DNA of 64,000 nucleotides from Verrucomicrobiaceae bacterium (lineage in GTDB: Bacteria; Verrucomicrobiota; Verrucomicrobiia; Verrucomicrobiales; Verrucomicrobiaceae), in the NCBI GenBank assembly GCA_016713035.1, contig JADJPW010000006.1, forward strand, positions 124,001 through 188,000, written 5' to 3'. The notes below the pieces were generated by a model that saw nothing but the letters and a program-made list of their open reading frames with translations, ran no database searches and was not told the DNA's origin. Position numbers and translations under genes: made by a program. Positions 17,124-27,116 of the stretch are shown piece by piece; position 1 is the stretch's first letter, and every line of letters starts with the position of its first letter.

Positions 17124-17882
17124 ATGACTAAACGCGACATCGACAATACCCTCGCCGTCTTCAAACGCGAGTTCCTCGGCTACTTCAATTCGCCCGTGCT
17201 CTACGTCATCGTGATCATCTTTTTGCTGACCACGATGGGCTTCACGTTCTTCTTCTCACGCATCCTCGATAGCGATGACGTCTCGCTGTCCTCCCGCTTT
17301 TTCGTGTGGCATCCGTGGATCTACACCGTGCTCGCTCCCGCTGTGGGCATGCGTTTGTGGTCGGAGGAGCATCGCCTCGGCACCATCGAGCTGCTCATGA
17401 CCATGCCCGTCTCCCCCTGGCAGGCCATTTTGGGGAAATTCTTCGCGGCGGCATTTGTCTGGCTCATCGCGCTGGCCCTCACTTGCACCGTCGTGATCAC
17501 CGTCTGCTGGCTCGGAGAGCCTGATACGGGCCCGATCATCAGCGGATACGTCGCCAGCTATCTGTACGCTCTGGCCTGCCTCGCAGTGACCTCCGCCATC
17601 AGCGCCATCACCCGCAGCCAGGTGGTGTGTTTCATCATCAGCGTGGCTTTCTGCCTCGGCATCGCCCTCATCGGCGATCCTGGCTTTACCCAGGCCATTG
17701 TGAACTTCGTCCCCGCTGGCTGGGAGAGTGTGGTGCGCTTCATCAGCTATTTCAGCTTCATGGATCACTTCTTTGAAATGACCAAGGGCATCTTCGTCTT
17801 CCGCGACGTGCTTTACTTCCTCTCCGTCATCATTGGTGCCCTGTTCATCACCGATCTGGGCCTCCGCTCCAAGCGTGCTTGA
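17124..17882 (+). CDS. ABC-2 type permease, GldF-like
   Basis: 252 residues with six hydrophobic segments. N-terminal 'VFKREFLGYFNSPVLYVI' and the amphipathic stretch 'SEEHRLGTIELLMTMPVSPWQAILGKF' are hallmarks of ABC-2 permeases of the GldF/NosY kind. Membrane partner of the upstream ATPase, 69 bases away. The cytosolic loop between TM2 and TM3 probably contacts the ATPase. Confidence 0.85.
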   Translation: MTKRDIDNTLAVFKREFLGYFNSPVLYVIVIIFLLTTMGFTFFFSRILDSDDVSLSSRFFVWHPWIYTVLAPAVGMRLWSEEHRLGTIELLMTMPVSPWQAILGKFFAAAFVWLIALALTCTVVITVCWLGEPDTGPIISGYVASYLYALACLAVTSAISAITRSQVVCFIISVAFCLGIALIGDPGFTQAIVNFVPAGWESVVRFISYFSFMDHFFEMTKGIFVFRDVLYFLSVIIGALFITDLGLRSKRA

Positions 17883-17942
17883 TCGTGAACCACTCTTCGA
17901 ACTTACCCTTTTTCATTCTTTAATTCTCAATCTCTCACCTGC

Positions 17943-20060
17943 ATGAGCGCTTCCAATAAGACAGCCACTCTCGGCATCACCGCCCTGCTCGTCATCGCCG
18001 TCATCGTCGCCGTGAACTACCTCGTCGGCGGCATCGGTTTCGGAAACTTCCGCGTCGATCTCACAGAGGACGGTCTCTTCACCCTCTCCCCCGGCACAAA
18101 GAACATCCTCAGCCGCATCAATGCGGATGAGCCTGTCACCATCAAATTCTATGCGACCAATGACGACCGCGTCATGCCCAATGTGCTGAAACCCCATTCT
18201 CGCAACATCGAAGACCTGCTGCTGGAATATGAAAAACAAAGTGGCGGCAATGTCAGTCTCGAGGTCATCCACCCGAATCCAGACACGGATGATGAAGACA
18301 AGGCCAAGGAAGACGAAGTCCGTGGCATGCAGGTCAATCAAGAGGGAGATAACATCTACCTCGGCATGACCATTCAGTGCCTCGATCGGAAAGAAGTCCT
18401 CCCCTTTCTCAGCCCTGATGATGCGACCGCCCTGGAATATGAAGTCTCCCGTGCTGTCGCAAAGGTGATCAAGCCCGCCAAGACCATCGTCGGCTACATG
18501 AGTGCCATGCCCATCGGTGGCTCTCCCATGTACATGATGCAGCGCCAGCGTGGCCAAGAGCCCTGGGCCGTCATCCAGCAGCTCCGTGCCGATTACGAGG
18601 TGCGTGAGGTCCCCCTCGCCACCGACAAGGTCGACAGTGACATCACCGTCCTCATCCTCATTCACCCTGCTGACATCACGGAGAGCACCGAATACGCCAT
18701 CGACCAATACCTCCTCGGCGGTGGTAACGTCATCGCCTTTGTCGATTCACAGAGTCTCCTCGCACAAGCTTACAGCGGTCAGCAGAATCCCATGACAGGT
18801 CAGCCTGGACAGATGGTCAATAACACCTCCGATTTGGCGACCCTTTTTAAAGCCTGGGGCATCAACTACAAAAAAGACCAGATCGTCGCCGACATGAACT
18901 ACCGCGGCATGATCCAGGGCCGCATCAATCCTACCGCGCTCCAGATCCCCGCCAAGTCGCTGAATGCAGACGATCGCTTCACCACGGGCCTGCAATCCCT
19001 CACTCTCATGGGTGCAGGCTCCTTTGGAGTCGATAAAAAAGAAGGCATCGATGCCATCACCCTCGCCACCAGCTCGGAGACATCCGAGCTCATCGACCAA
19101 GCCGCCGCTGAAAAACTCCGCCGCGAAGATCTCACCAGCTTCACCCCCAGTGGCAAAAAGCAAATCCTAGGCGTCCGTCTCCACGGCAAATTCAAAAGCG
19201 CCTTCCCCAACGGCAAACCCGCCGCCCCCGCCGCTCCCAAAGAAACTGGCGGTGCCGAACAGGATGCTACCTCTCCTGCCGCATCCAATCCTACTCCCGC
19301 TCCGACTCCGACTCCGACTCCGACTCCGACTCCCGCTGCGGCCTCTGCTCCGGCTCCTGCAACCGCCACCACGCCCCCCGTCGCCGTTCCAGCGACATCA
19401 GCCCCAGCCGCCATCACTCCAGCTCCTGCTGCACCCGCTACACCGAAGCCCGCAGCCGCCGCCACTGAGCCTAAGAAAGACGACGGTTCCCTCAAAGAAT
19501 CCAAAGACAGCGAGCGCAACGTCATCCTATTCTCCGACTCCGACATGCTCTATGATGCCTTCAGCCTGCGTCAGGGTGAGCTAGGTGTGGGACTCGTTAG
19601 CAATGGCGGCAATCTCCCCATGATTCTCAACGCCGTCGAAATCATCGCCGGTGGCGGTGACCTCGTCCAAGTCCGTAATCGCAAGTCCCCCGTCCGTCCC
19701 TTCTCCAAGCTCAAGGAAATGCGTGAGACGGTGGAAGAGAAATACCGCCCAAAACTCGTCGCACTCGAAGCGGATCGTCAAAAAATCGCCGAACAGCTCA
19801 GCAAAGCCCGTCCTCAGCTCGATCTGAAAAAAGGCCAAATCCTCATCGACAACGCCACTATGGCCAACATCAAGGAAATGGAGAAAAACTCTCGCAACAT
19901 CGAGCTCGAAGTCCGCAAAATCAAAAAAGACGTCAATAAGGAAGTCGAGCAGAACAAGACCTGGCTCAAGGTGCTCAACATCATCGCTGTCCCACTTCTT
20001 TTGCTCATCATTGGTCTCCTCCTCGCCATGCAGCGCCGCGCCGCTACCGCCGCCGCCTGA
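17943..20060 (+). CDS. GldG-family auxiliary ABC transport protein
   Basis: 705 residues. One N-terminal membrane anchor (about 10-30), then the extracytoplasmic ABC_transp_aux region ('VDLTEDGLFTLSPGTKNILSRI', 'PADITESTEYAIDQYLLGGGNVIAFVDS', 'VILFSDSDMLYD'). A Pro/Thr/Ala-rich linker lies near residues 440-520, encoded in part by a hexanucleotide repeat, then a coiled coil and a C-terminal membrane segment ('VLNIIAVPLLLLIIGLLLAM'). It is the third component of the Gld-type ABC system. The linker is unusually long and probably variable in length. Confidence 0.85.
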   Translation: MSASNKTATLGITALLVIAVIVAVNYLVGGIGFGNFRVDLTEDGLFTLSPGTKNILSRINADEPVTIKFYATNDDRVMPNVLKPHSRNIEDLLLEYEKQSGGNVSLEVIHPNPDTDDEDKAKEDEVRGMQVNQEGDNIYLGMTIQCLDRKEVLPFLSPDDATALEYEVSRAVAKVIKPAKTIVGYMSAMPIGGSPMYMMQRQRGQEPWAVIQQLRADYEVREVPLATDKVDSDITVLILIHPADITESTEYAIDQYLLGGGNVIAFVDSQSLLAQAYSGQQNPMTGQPGQMVNNTSDLATLFKAWGINYKKDQIVADMNYRGMIQGRINPTALQIPAKSLNADDRFTTGLQSLTLMGAGSFGVDKKEGIDAITLATSSETSELIDQAAAEKLRREDLTSFTPSGKKQILGVRLHGKFKSAFPNGKPAAPAAPKETGGAEQDATSPAASNPTPAPTPTPTPTPTPAAASAPAPATATTPPVAVPATSAPAAITPAPAAPATPKPAAAATEPKKDDGSLKESKDSERNVILFSDSDMLYDAFSLRQGELGVGLVSNGGNLPMILNAVEIIAGGGDLVQVRNRKSPVRPFSKLKEMRETVEEKYRPKLVALEADRQKIAEQLSKARPQLDLKKGQILIDNATMANIKEMEKNSRNIELEVRKIKKDVNKEVEQNKTWLKVLNIIAVPLLLLIIGLLLAMQRRAATAAA
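19300..19332 (+). repeat. Hexanucleotide repeat in the GldG linker
   Basis: Five to six tandem TCCGAC units encoding alternating Pro-Thr. In-frame slippage would change the linker length without breaking the gene. Confidence 0.8.
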
Positions 20061-20161
20061 TCCCCAGCCAGAAGGTCCGAAAACCGAGTCACCGAGATAC
20101 TCATTCCATCTCCCCCCACTCTTCGCCCTACGCCCATAGCTCTCCGCCCCCGCTTTCCGTC

Positions 20162-21595
20162 ATGAAGAAGATACTCACCCTCCTCATCGTCCTCGCCGGC
20201 ATCCTCGCCATCGCCTATTACCAGAGCAACGAGCGCAACTCACGCCTCAATCGCTCCACAGGCAGCGCCAAGCATCGCGAGCTGCTCATTGAAGAGCTCG
20301 ATATCAACGGCATCAAAAAACTCCACCTCAAAGAGGACAAAAAAGAGACCACCATCGAGGTCAAAGGCGACCGCTGGGTCGTCGCCGAGCGTGGTGGCTA
20401 CCCCGCCAACAAAGAGAAGCTCCAAGAGCAGCTCATGTCCCTCCGCTTTGAAAAGGTCAAAGCCGCACGTCGCGTCGGTAAAGACTCCTGGGGCAAAATC
20501 GGCGTCAACTCGCCTGGCGATGCCACAGCCTATGGTGTCGGTACACTCGTCGAGCTGCATGACGACACTGGCGGGGTGAAGCATAGCATGGTGCTCGGTG
20601 GCAAAGTCAATTCCTCCGGGGGCTCCAATGACCAAATGGCCATGTTCGGCGGTGGCCCCACTGGCAATCGCTTCATCCGCCTCAAAGACGACACAAACAT
20701 CTACGAAGTCGCCAATCAATACGAAGGCCTCGCCAATGATCCCGCTGCCTGGCTTTTGAAGGACTTTGTCAACGTCGCCAATATCCAGAGCCTAGAGGTC
20801 ATCGCCGCCAAACCTGAAGACTCCTGGAAAGTCTCGAAAAAGGCCGAATCCGACGCCGACTTCACCCTCGAAGGTGCCAAGGCAGGAGAGAGTCTCGACA
20901 ACGGCAAAGCCTCTGTCGCCAGCTTCCTCAGTGCCCCACAGTTTGATGACGTCCAGCCGAAGGAAAAAGCCGCTGAAACCATGAAGGACTCCGTCAAAGC
21001 CGTGATCACCACCTTTGACGGCTTCACCTACACCATCCAGGCCGCCAAAAAAGCCGTCGATGGCGCGGACAAATACTTCATGATCGTCACCACCACCGCC
21101 AAGATCGCCGATAAGCGCCCCGCCGTGAAAGACGAAAAAGAAGAAGACAAAAAGAAAGCGGACGAGGCCTTCGCCAAAACCAAAAAAGAACTCGAAGACA
21201 AGCTCGCTAAAGAAAAAGGCTTCGACGGCTGGGTTTACCAAGTCAGCGAATACACCATCAATACCATCTTCAAGAAGCGCTCCGAAATCCTGACGGAGAA
21301 AAAAGACGAGTCCCCCAAAGAGCCCACCCAGCCCGTCATCCCCGGTCTCACTCCTGGTACCATTCCCGGCCTGATGCCCTCCTCTTCAGCACCACCCCCA
21401 GCGGCCCCCACTAGCTCCGTGCCGCCGCCAGCCAGCGCTACCTCCGCCCCCATCACGGTCACCACCCCGCCTGTCAGCGCCACATCCGCCGCTAATGTGA
21501 TCAAGGACAAAGCCCCGCTCCCGGAGGCACCTAAAGTCGAACTCAAGCCTGCTCCTGCACCCACCTCTCCGCCCGCTGCTGAGGCGAAGAAGTAA
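20162..21595 (+). CDS. DUF4340 domain protein of the Gld-type ABC operon
   Basis: 477 residues with an N-terminal membrane anchor (KKILTLLIVLAGILAIAYY). DUF4340-type extracytoplasmic repeats follow ('IKKLHLKEDKKETTIEVKGDRWVVAERGGYPANKEKLQEQL' region, 'VNSPGDATAYGVG'), then a lysine/glutamate coiled coil near 320-350 and a Pro/Ala/Ser-rich tail of about 100 residues. DUF4340 proteins regularly follow GldG in this operon type. Biochemical role unknown. The low-complexity tail mirrors that of the GldG-like partner. Confidence 0.85.
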   Translation: MKKILTLLIVLAGILAIAYYQSNERNSRLNRSTGSAKHRELLIEELDINGIKKLHLKEDKKETTIEVKGDRWVVAERGGYPANKEKLQEQLMSLRFEKVKAARRVGKDSWGKIGVNSPGDATAYGVGTLVELHDDTGGVKHSMVLGGKVNSSGGSNDQMAMFGGGPTGNRFIRLKDDTNIYEVANQYEGLANDPAAWLLKDFVNVANIQSLEVIAAKPEDSWKVSKKAESDADFTLEGAKAGESLDNGKASVASFLSAPQFDDVQPKEKAAETMKDSVKAVITTFDGFTYTIQAAKKAVDGADKYFMIVTTTAKIADKRPAVKDEKEEDKKKADEAFAKTKKELEDKLAKEKGFDGWVYQVSEYTINTIFKKRSEILTEKKDESPKEPTQPVIPGLTPGTIPGLMPSSSAPPPAAPTSSVPPPASATSAPITVTTPPVSATSAANVIKDKAPLPEAPKVELKPAPAPTSPPAAEAKK

Positions 21596-21834
21596 ATGCT
21601 GCCTACGATCGCATTTTTTGACTTCGTAGACTCATAGTGGGAATGGGCAGACATCGGTCATCGAGCCTTAAGATGAATCGGCGTCACTTCGCCGCGCCTC
21701 CGTCAAAAGTTCTCGATGCGGCACTTCGTGTTTCACATTAAGGCGTAGAGAAGCTGTGTTGGATGAGAAAACTGCGACCTTGTGCTCCGCACTAGGCCGC
21801 TCACACATCTCGCTTTCCGCACCACGGTTCTTCC

Positions 21835-23610
21835 ATGCGCCTCAACCACTATCTCCCTACGCTCAAACGAGCGAAAAAGGCGGATCGCAAGCCGCCTGGG
21901 AAAGCGCGACGCATTTTAGAGCGGATCGGGCCGACGATGGCCTCCGCACCCCTACGGCGGCTGATTCAGGCGATTTGCCTCGTGACGTTCCTAGTCTCGT
22001 TTTTTTATGTATGCTGGCCCTATACGGCCAAACCAGCCTCGACAGATGAAGCGCCCGCCACTGAGTCCGCGCTGGATGCCCTGCTTGCAGGCGAAAAACC
22101 ATGGCCCTCGCATTACACCGATGATTTGGCTCAAAAAGAGGCCGTACTGCCTGCAGATCTTTTTCTGCGGATCGATCCACTGGTGAGTCTGAGCACTGCC
22201 ATCGCATCGCGGAGCTGGATTTACTCTCTGCTCAGTGCTGGGATCATCCTACTGGGGTGCCTAATAATCCCTCGCGGCTTTTGTGGTTACTTATGTCCAT
22301 TGGGCTCGCTCATCGACTTGTTTGACTGGCTCGTCGGACGCCGCGTTCGGCGCTTTCGCGTAAAAGGGGAGGGCTGGTGGGTTCACATCAAATACTACCT
22401 CCTTTTCGGCACTCTGGTGGCAGCCGCAGGTGGTGTGCTCATCAGCGGCTTTTTTGCCGCCATTCCGGTGATCACGCGGGGCCTGCTTTTCCTCGGTGAA
22501 CCATTGCAGACGGGTTTTCTACGCGGCTGGCATCTCGTGGTGCCATTTCATGCCGGGCATGGCATTTCGATTTTGCTCTTTCTCGGCGTACTCGGCTTGG
22601 GACTGCTTCGCCCGCGTTTTTGGTGCAAATACGTCTGTCCCAGCGGTGCGGTGTTTTCCGTGGCCAATCTTTTCCGTGTGACCGAGCGCAAGGTAGAGGA
22701 CACCTGCATCAAATGCCGCAAATGCGTGGACATCTGCCCCTTTGACGCCATCAAGCCGGACTTCACCACACGCGTGTCCGACTGCACCCTGTGTCAGACC
22801 TGCGGCGGCGTATGCCCGAGCCTCTCGATCAAGTTCGTGGACCGCTGGGACGTGATGAACCTCAAAAATCGCAACGAACCACCCACGCACGAGACACCTC
22901 TCGGCAGACGTGGTTTTGTATCGCTCGCCACTGGCAGTGCGCTAGCCGTCACAGGCGGTGCCGCTGCAAAAGCCGCATCAGGCCTGTGGGGAGCCGATTT
23001 GGACAATCCGGCGGCGTTTCGCCCTGTGCGTCCGCCGGGCAGCGTGCCGGAAAAGGAGTTTCTGCAAATGTGCATTCGTTGTGGTGAGTGCTTCAAAGCC
23101 TGCCCGAACAACGTCCTTCACGCAGAAGGCTTCGAGCAGGGCCTGGTAGGCCTGTGGACACCCATGGTGAAGGCCGACTGGGCAGGTTGTGAGTCTAGCT
23201 GCAATGCTTGCGGCCAAGTTTGCCCCACAGGTGCCATCCAGCCACTGCCGCTAGAGGTAAAGAAGAAAACACGCATGGCTTTGGCCGAGCTGAATCTGCA
23301 AACCTGCCTGCCACATGCGGGCAAAGAGGCCTGCCAGCTCTGCGTGGACGACTGCACAGCCGCTGGCTACAACGCCATCGAGTTCGTGCAAGTCCACACC
23401 CAGATGGACGCGGCGGGCAATCCCATCGAAGACAGCGGCTTTGTCGCTCCTGTCGTCCTCGCGGACAAATGCGTGGGCTGCGGTTTATGCCAGACACGCT
23501 GCTATGGCATCAATGTCCTCGAAAAAGGCATCCTGAAGAAGTCCGCTATCAAAATCGCCGCCGGCAATGGGAAAGAGGACCGCGAAATGCCAGGTACAAC
23601 TCCATCATGA
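21835..23610 (+). CDS. Polyferredoxin: fused NapH-like membrane and NapG-like Fe-S protein
   Basis: 591 residues. The N-terminal half has four to five membrane segments and two NapH/NosR-type motifs (GFCGYLCPLG, FWCKYVCPSG) followed by two ferredoxin clusters (CIKCRKCVDICP, CTLCQTCGGVCP). After an internal twin-arginine-like block (GRRGFVSLATG) a NapG-like half follows with CIRCGECFKACP, CNACGQVCP, CQLCVDDC and CVGCGLCQTRC. Predicted quinol-linked electron transfer across the inner membrane. No catalytic partner is adjacent. A link to the secreted FMN_bind protein at 7.6 kb is conceivable but unproven. Overlaps the next gene by four bases. Confidence 0.85.
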   Translation: MRLNHYLPTLKRAKKADRKPPGKARRILERIGPTMASAPLRRLIQAICLVTFLVSFFYVCWPYTAKPASTDEAPATESALDALLAGEKPWPSHYTDDLAQKEAVLPADLFLRIDPLVSLSTAIASRSWIYSLLSAGIILLGCLIIPRGFCGYLCPLGSLIDLFDWLVGRRVRRFRVKGEGWWVHIKYYLLFGTLVAAAGGVLISGFFAAIPVITRGLLFLGEPLQTGFLRGWHLVVPFHAGHGISILLFLGVLGLGLLRPRFWCKYVCPSGAVFSVANLFRVTERKVEDTCIKCRKCVDICPFDAIKPDFTTRVSDCTLCQTCGGVCPSLSIKFVDRWDVMNLKNRNEPPTHETPLGRRGFVSLATGSALAVTGGAAAKAASGLWGADLDNPAAFRPVRPPGSVPEKEFLQMCIRCGECFKACPNNVLHAEGFEQGLVGLWTPMVKADWAGCESSCNACGQVCPTGAIQPLPLEVKKKTRMALAELNLQTCLPHAGKEACQLCVDDCTAAGYNAIEFVQVHTQMDAAGNPIEDSGFVAPVVLADKCVGCGLCQTRCYGINVLEKGILKKSAIKIAAGNGKEDREMPGTTPS

Positions 23611-24785
23611 AAATCACCGCCATCGAAACCCTCGTTTGCCACGCCCGGATGCGAAACTGGGTCTTCGTCAAAGTCGTCACGGATCAGCCCGGCCTCATCG
23701 GCTGGGGTGAGGCCACGCTGGAGTGGCATACGCGCAGTATTGTTGGGGCCATCGAAGACATGTCCCATCTGCTCATCGGCGAGGACCCGACTCGGGTCGA
23801 ATATCTCTGGCAGGTGATGTATCGGCAGCACTTCTGGCACGGTCATGGCATCGTCCGGGCCACCGCCATCGCTGGCATCGACCTCGCGCTGTGGGACATC
23901 GTGGGCAAAGTCGCCAACATGCCACTCTCCAAGGTCTTTGGCGGTCCCGTGCGGGATTGGGTGCGCACCTATTGCCACCTCGGCGGTGGAAAGATGGAGG
24001 ATTTTTACCAAACACCCGCCGACAACGCGAAACGCTTCGCCGAACTGGCACAGCAGGCCGTGGCAGATGGTTACACCGCCTTTAAAAGTATGGCCGTGCC
24101 CAGCACCATGCCCATCGAGGGCATGAAACCCATCCGCGCTGCCGCCGCAGCCGTCGCGGCCATGCGCGATGCCGTGGGGCCAGACATCGACATCATGGTC
24201 GATTGCCACGCACGACCATCACCCGCCATGGGGCTGAAGTTTGGCAAAGCGCTCGATGATTTCGGCCTCTACTTCTTCGAGGAGCCCTGCTGGCCGGAGG
24301 CGGTCGATGGTCTGGCGAAGATCAATGCCGCACTCACCACGCCCGTGGCCAGTGGCGAACGTGTGACGAACCTAGAGGCCTTCAAAGACATGTTTGAGAA
24401 GCGGGCCGTCGAGATCTGCCAGCTCGACATCACGCACTGCGGCGGCCTCAGTGCTGCGAAGCGCATCGCCGCACTCGCAGAGGCACATCGCATCGCCTTA
24501 GCCCCGCACAATCCGCAGGGGCCCGTCAGCACCGCCGCCTCTCTCGAATTCGGTTTCAGCCAGCCGAGCTACATCATCTGCGAAACCGTGCACAACGACG
24601 TGCCCTGGCGTCAGGACGTGGTCGAGGAAGGCTTCACCATCGAAAAACAAGGCCGCATTGTCCGCCCCAACACCAAACCCGGCCTCGGCATCACCATCAA
24701 TGAAGCCGAGGTGAAGAAACACCCCTTCCAGCAGGAAATCGTCCTACGTGAGTTCAGCCCCGACGGTGCCGTGACGGACTGGTGA
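23607..24785 (+). CDS. Mandelate racemase/muconate lactonizing family, galactonate-dehydratase-like
   Basis: 392 residues starting at an ATGA overlap with the polyferredoxin stop; a longer open frame from 23208 is only overlap. Enolase-superfamily features: 'IMVDCHARPSP' (metal-ligand Asp and the DxH acid/base His), 'FFEEPCWPE' (Glu), 'VASGERVTN' (Glu) and 'LAPHNPQGPVS' (catalytic His). The DxH plus APHNPxGP combination fits D-galactonate dehydratase and related sugar-acid dehydratases. The exact sugar acid is not determined. Confidence 0.85.
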   Translation: MKITAIETLVCHARMRNWVFVKVVTDQPGLIGWGEATLEWHTRSIVGAIEDMSHLLIGEDPTRVEYLWQVMYRQHFWHGHGIVRATAIAGIDLALWDIVGKVANMPLSKVFGGPVRDWVRTYCHLGGGKMEDFYQTPADNAKRFAELAQQAVADGYTAFKSMAVPSTMPIEGMKPIRAAAAAVAAMRDAVGPDIDIMVDCHARPSPAMGLKFGKALDDFGLYFFEEPCWPEAVDGLAKINAALTTPVASGERVTNLEAFKDMFEKRAVEICQLDITHCGGLSAAKRIAALAEAHRIALAPHNPQGPVSTAASLEFGFSQPSYIICETVHNDVPWRQDVVEEGFTIEKQGRIVRPNTKPGLGITINEAEVKKHPFQQEIVLREFSPDGAVTDW

Positions 24786-24791
24786 GGCCAC

Positions 24792-26150
24792 TCAGAATCC
24801 ACGGATGCTGATTTCCAAATACGCGAAATCGCTGTCACCTCGGCGCACATTCGTTTCGACAAAGCTGCCGGGCATGAAGTGCGCGTAGCCGAGAGTCGCT
24901 TCAATTTGCTGATTTACCTGCCAGCGGGCGCGGATGTCGAGCTCCTGTCCCAGGGAGCTGCCGCTAGCTCCAGTGAGATCGCGTGCATTCCGAGCACCGG
25001 GGAAGCGATCCGTCGCACTTTCCAACCAATAGGCGCTGTAACCGAAGTCGATGCGCAGATACTTACGCGGGGTGAGTTCCACTCGCAGTTTCGGTGTGCG
25101 GATGTTTTCATAGACGATGTACTCATTCGCGGACCAGGGGCGGCCAAAACCATAAAACCGCTCAAAGCGATTATCCGTGCCATCCGTGGGATCATGGTCA
25201 CCCGTGGCGTGACCATAAAAAAGGCTCACTCGTGGCTTCCATGCATGCGCCCAGCTATACCCGACCTCCGCCGTCGCGGCCCAGGCCCGAATGCTTCGTG
25301 GGCCATTGCTGCCAAACTGCTGCGTGTAGCTGAAATCATAGTCGAATCCGCCCTCCAGCACTCCATAGGCCCGCAGTCCAGGGGAGTGGACGCTCCGCTC
25401 CTGCACCCCTGCATACGCAGACTGATGCAGACCGAGATAAAAGGGCTCCAGCGTCAGCTCCGGCCCAAAGCCGCGCCAGTGACCGATAGCGGCATACATC
25501 CACATCTGCTCCACGGGCCGATCCCAGTCATAAAGACTGCGTGCGAGCGGCTGCACGGCCAAAAGATCGATCTGCCAATCATTTGCCTCCTGTCCGAGTG
25601 ACGCGGTGAAGCCCTGGAAGGCATTGGCAGTGTTTCGCCATTGATTGTTCCCGATCAGGCGGCGGTCCAGCAATTCAAAATTGTGAATGCCGTAGCGCAG
25701 ACTCAGCGGACGCGGGTTTCCGCGTAGATCATGGCCCAGCGCCGATTTGAAATACAGCTCCACGTATAGGCGGGTGAACTCAAATTCGTTCACATCGCGG
25801 TTGTCGCGTGGATAGGCACTGCCGTAGCGGCGTGCATCCTGCATCTCCACTGCAAAGCGCAGCGGATCGATCACATCATGGACGCCCATGTATGCCCGCG
25901 TGCGGTGCAGCATCAGATCGTCCAGTCCGCCCTGTGCCCGCCGAATATCGTCATCGCGGTACTCATAGCGAAATCGGTAATCGAGGCCGAGATCCAGCCA
26001 CGCTGCCTCTTTGAGCACGCCTTTTTGAGCATACTTCGGCAGATCAGGATCACGCGTCGTGCTATAGCTACGCGGCGCGGTGTAGTAGCTCTCCGCCGCG
26101 AATGCAGAAGCAGCGATAAAGATGTTTATAATCCGATAAAGGAAGGACAT
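24792..26150 (-). CDS. Alginate-export-family outer-membrane porin
   Basis: 452 residues from ATG 26150, which places a signal peptide (FLYRIINIFIAASAFAAE) at the start; the frame open to 26243 is rejected. Many short amphipathic beta strands; 'LDYRFRYEYRDDDIRR', 'HRTRAYMGV', 'FTRLYVELYF', 'LSLRYGIHNFELLDRRLIGNNQWRNT' and the C-terminal aromatic 'FAYLEISIRGF' suit a beta-barrel of the alginate_exp family. A paralogue lies in the nitrate cluster at 36054. Substrate unknown. Divergent from the following DUF1080 gene. Confidence 0.8.
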   Translation of the reverse strand: MSFLYRIINIFIAASAFAAESYYTAPRSYSTTRDPDLPKYAQKGVLKEAAWLDLGLDYRFRYEYRDDDIRRAQGGLDDLMLHRTRAYMGVHDVIDPLRFAVEMQDARRYGSAYPRDNRDVNEFEFTRLYVELYFKSALGHDLRGNPRPLSLRYGIHNFELLDRRLIGNNQWRNTANAFQGFTASLGQEANDWQIDLLAVQPLARSLYDWDRPVEQMWMYAAIGHWRGFGPELTLEPFYLGLHQSAYAGVQERSVHSPGLRAYGVLEGGFDYDFSYTQQFGSNGPRSIRAWAATAEVGYSWAHAWKPRVSLFYGHATGDHDPTDGTDNRFERFYGFGRPWSANEYIVYENIRTPKLRVELTPRKYLRIDFGYSAYWLESATDRFPGARNARDLTGASGSSLGQELDIRARWQVNQQIEATLGYAHFMPGSFVETNVRRGDSDFAYLEISIRGF

Positions 26151-26245
26151 GTGGCCGAGCAGTCTCCACTGAACGATAAAACTGCTTTTGTCATGCTCAT
26201 GGCTTGCAAAAAGGCATTCGCGGCATCGTTTGCTGCCGCCCACAC

Positions 26246-27088
26246 ATGAAACTCATTCTATCCACTCTCATCCTCAGCGCCGCAGCACTCGCGGCTGCCG
26301 ATTCGAAGCCTAATACTGCTAAAGCTGCAAAAGCCGAAGATAAACCCTCCCCCATCGGCTACTCCGATACGCCCATCATTCCAGGCACGCAGTGGAAGGT
26401 GCATGACATCGATCGCCCGCGTCCCGTAGCCGTCGCTCCTGGCAAAAAAACTGGTGATGCACCCGCAGATGCCATCATCATCTTTAACGGCAAAAATAGC
26501 GACACCCTCCAAGCAAAGGAAAAAGACGCCAAAGGCAAAGAAACCGGCAAAATCATCCCATGTCCCTGGGAACTCAAAGAGGGTGAACTCCTCATCAAGG
26601 GGGGCGACTGCTGGACGAAGCAGGAATTTGCCAGTTGCCAGCTCCACCTTGAATGGATGAGCGAGCCCAACACCGCAGGCAATTCACAGAAGAAAGGCAA
26701 TGCAGGCATCTTCTTCATGGACCGCTACGAGACGCAGATGCTCGACTGCCACAACAATCCCACCTACGCTGATGGCATGACCGGCGGCGTCTATGGCCAG
26801 ACCCCACCGCTGGTCAATGCGGTGCGTCCCGCCGGCGAATGGCAGGTCTATGACATCATCTTCACCGCTCCGAAGCTCCAGAATGGAAAAGTCTCCGAGC
26901 CAGCCTACATCACCACCTTTGTGAACGGCATCTGTGTGCAGAACCACACCCGAATCCTAGGCCCCACCAAGCACAAACAGATCACCGATTACACCGGTGA
27001 CTTCCCAGAAAAAGCCCCCATCCGCATCCAGGATCACAAAAATGAGCCCCCCGTGCGTGTGCGGAACATTTGGGTCCGTCCTATGTGA
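26246..27088 (+). CDS. Secreted DUF1080 (3-keto-disaccharide hydrolase) protein
   Basis: 280 residues from ATG 26246 with a signal peptide (KLILSTLILSAAALAAA). Single DUF1080 domain: 'DAIIIFNGKNSDTL', 'WELKEGELLIKGGDCWTKQEFASCQLHLEW', 'GNAGIFFMDRYETQMLD', 'PIRIQDHKNEPPVRVRNIWV'. The final HKNEPxxxRNIWV block is the family's C-terminal signature. Predicted periplasmic or extracellular sugar-binding/hydrolysing protein. Convergent with the esterase gene, 28 bases between the stops. Confidence 0.9.
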   Translation: MKLILSTLILSAAALAAADSKPNTAKAAKAEDKPSPIGYSDTPIIPGTQWKVHDIDRPRPVAVAPGKKTGDAPADAIIIFNGKNSDTLQAKEKDAKGKETGKIIPCPWELKEGELLIKGGDCWTKQEFASCQLHLEWMSEPNTAGNSQKKGNAGIFFMDRYETQMLDCHNNPTYADGMTGGVYGQTPPLVNAVRPAGEWQVYDIIFTAPKLQNGKVSEPAYITTFVNGICVQNHTRILGPTKHKQITDYTGDFPEKAPIRIQDHKNEPPVRVRNIWVRPM

Positions 27089-27116
27089 GCTAAAGTAGAT
27101 CCAATAGCCATGTTCC

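Noticed and set aside
21596..21834. Possible riboswitch before the polyferredoxin gene
   Set aside because: Only a weak CTACGA/TCGTAG dyad; no conserved riboswitch core recognised.
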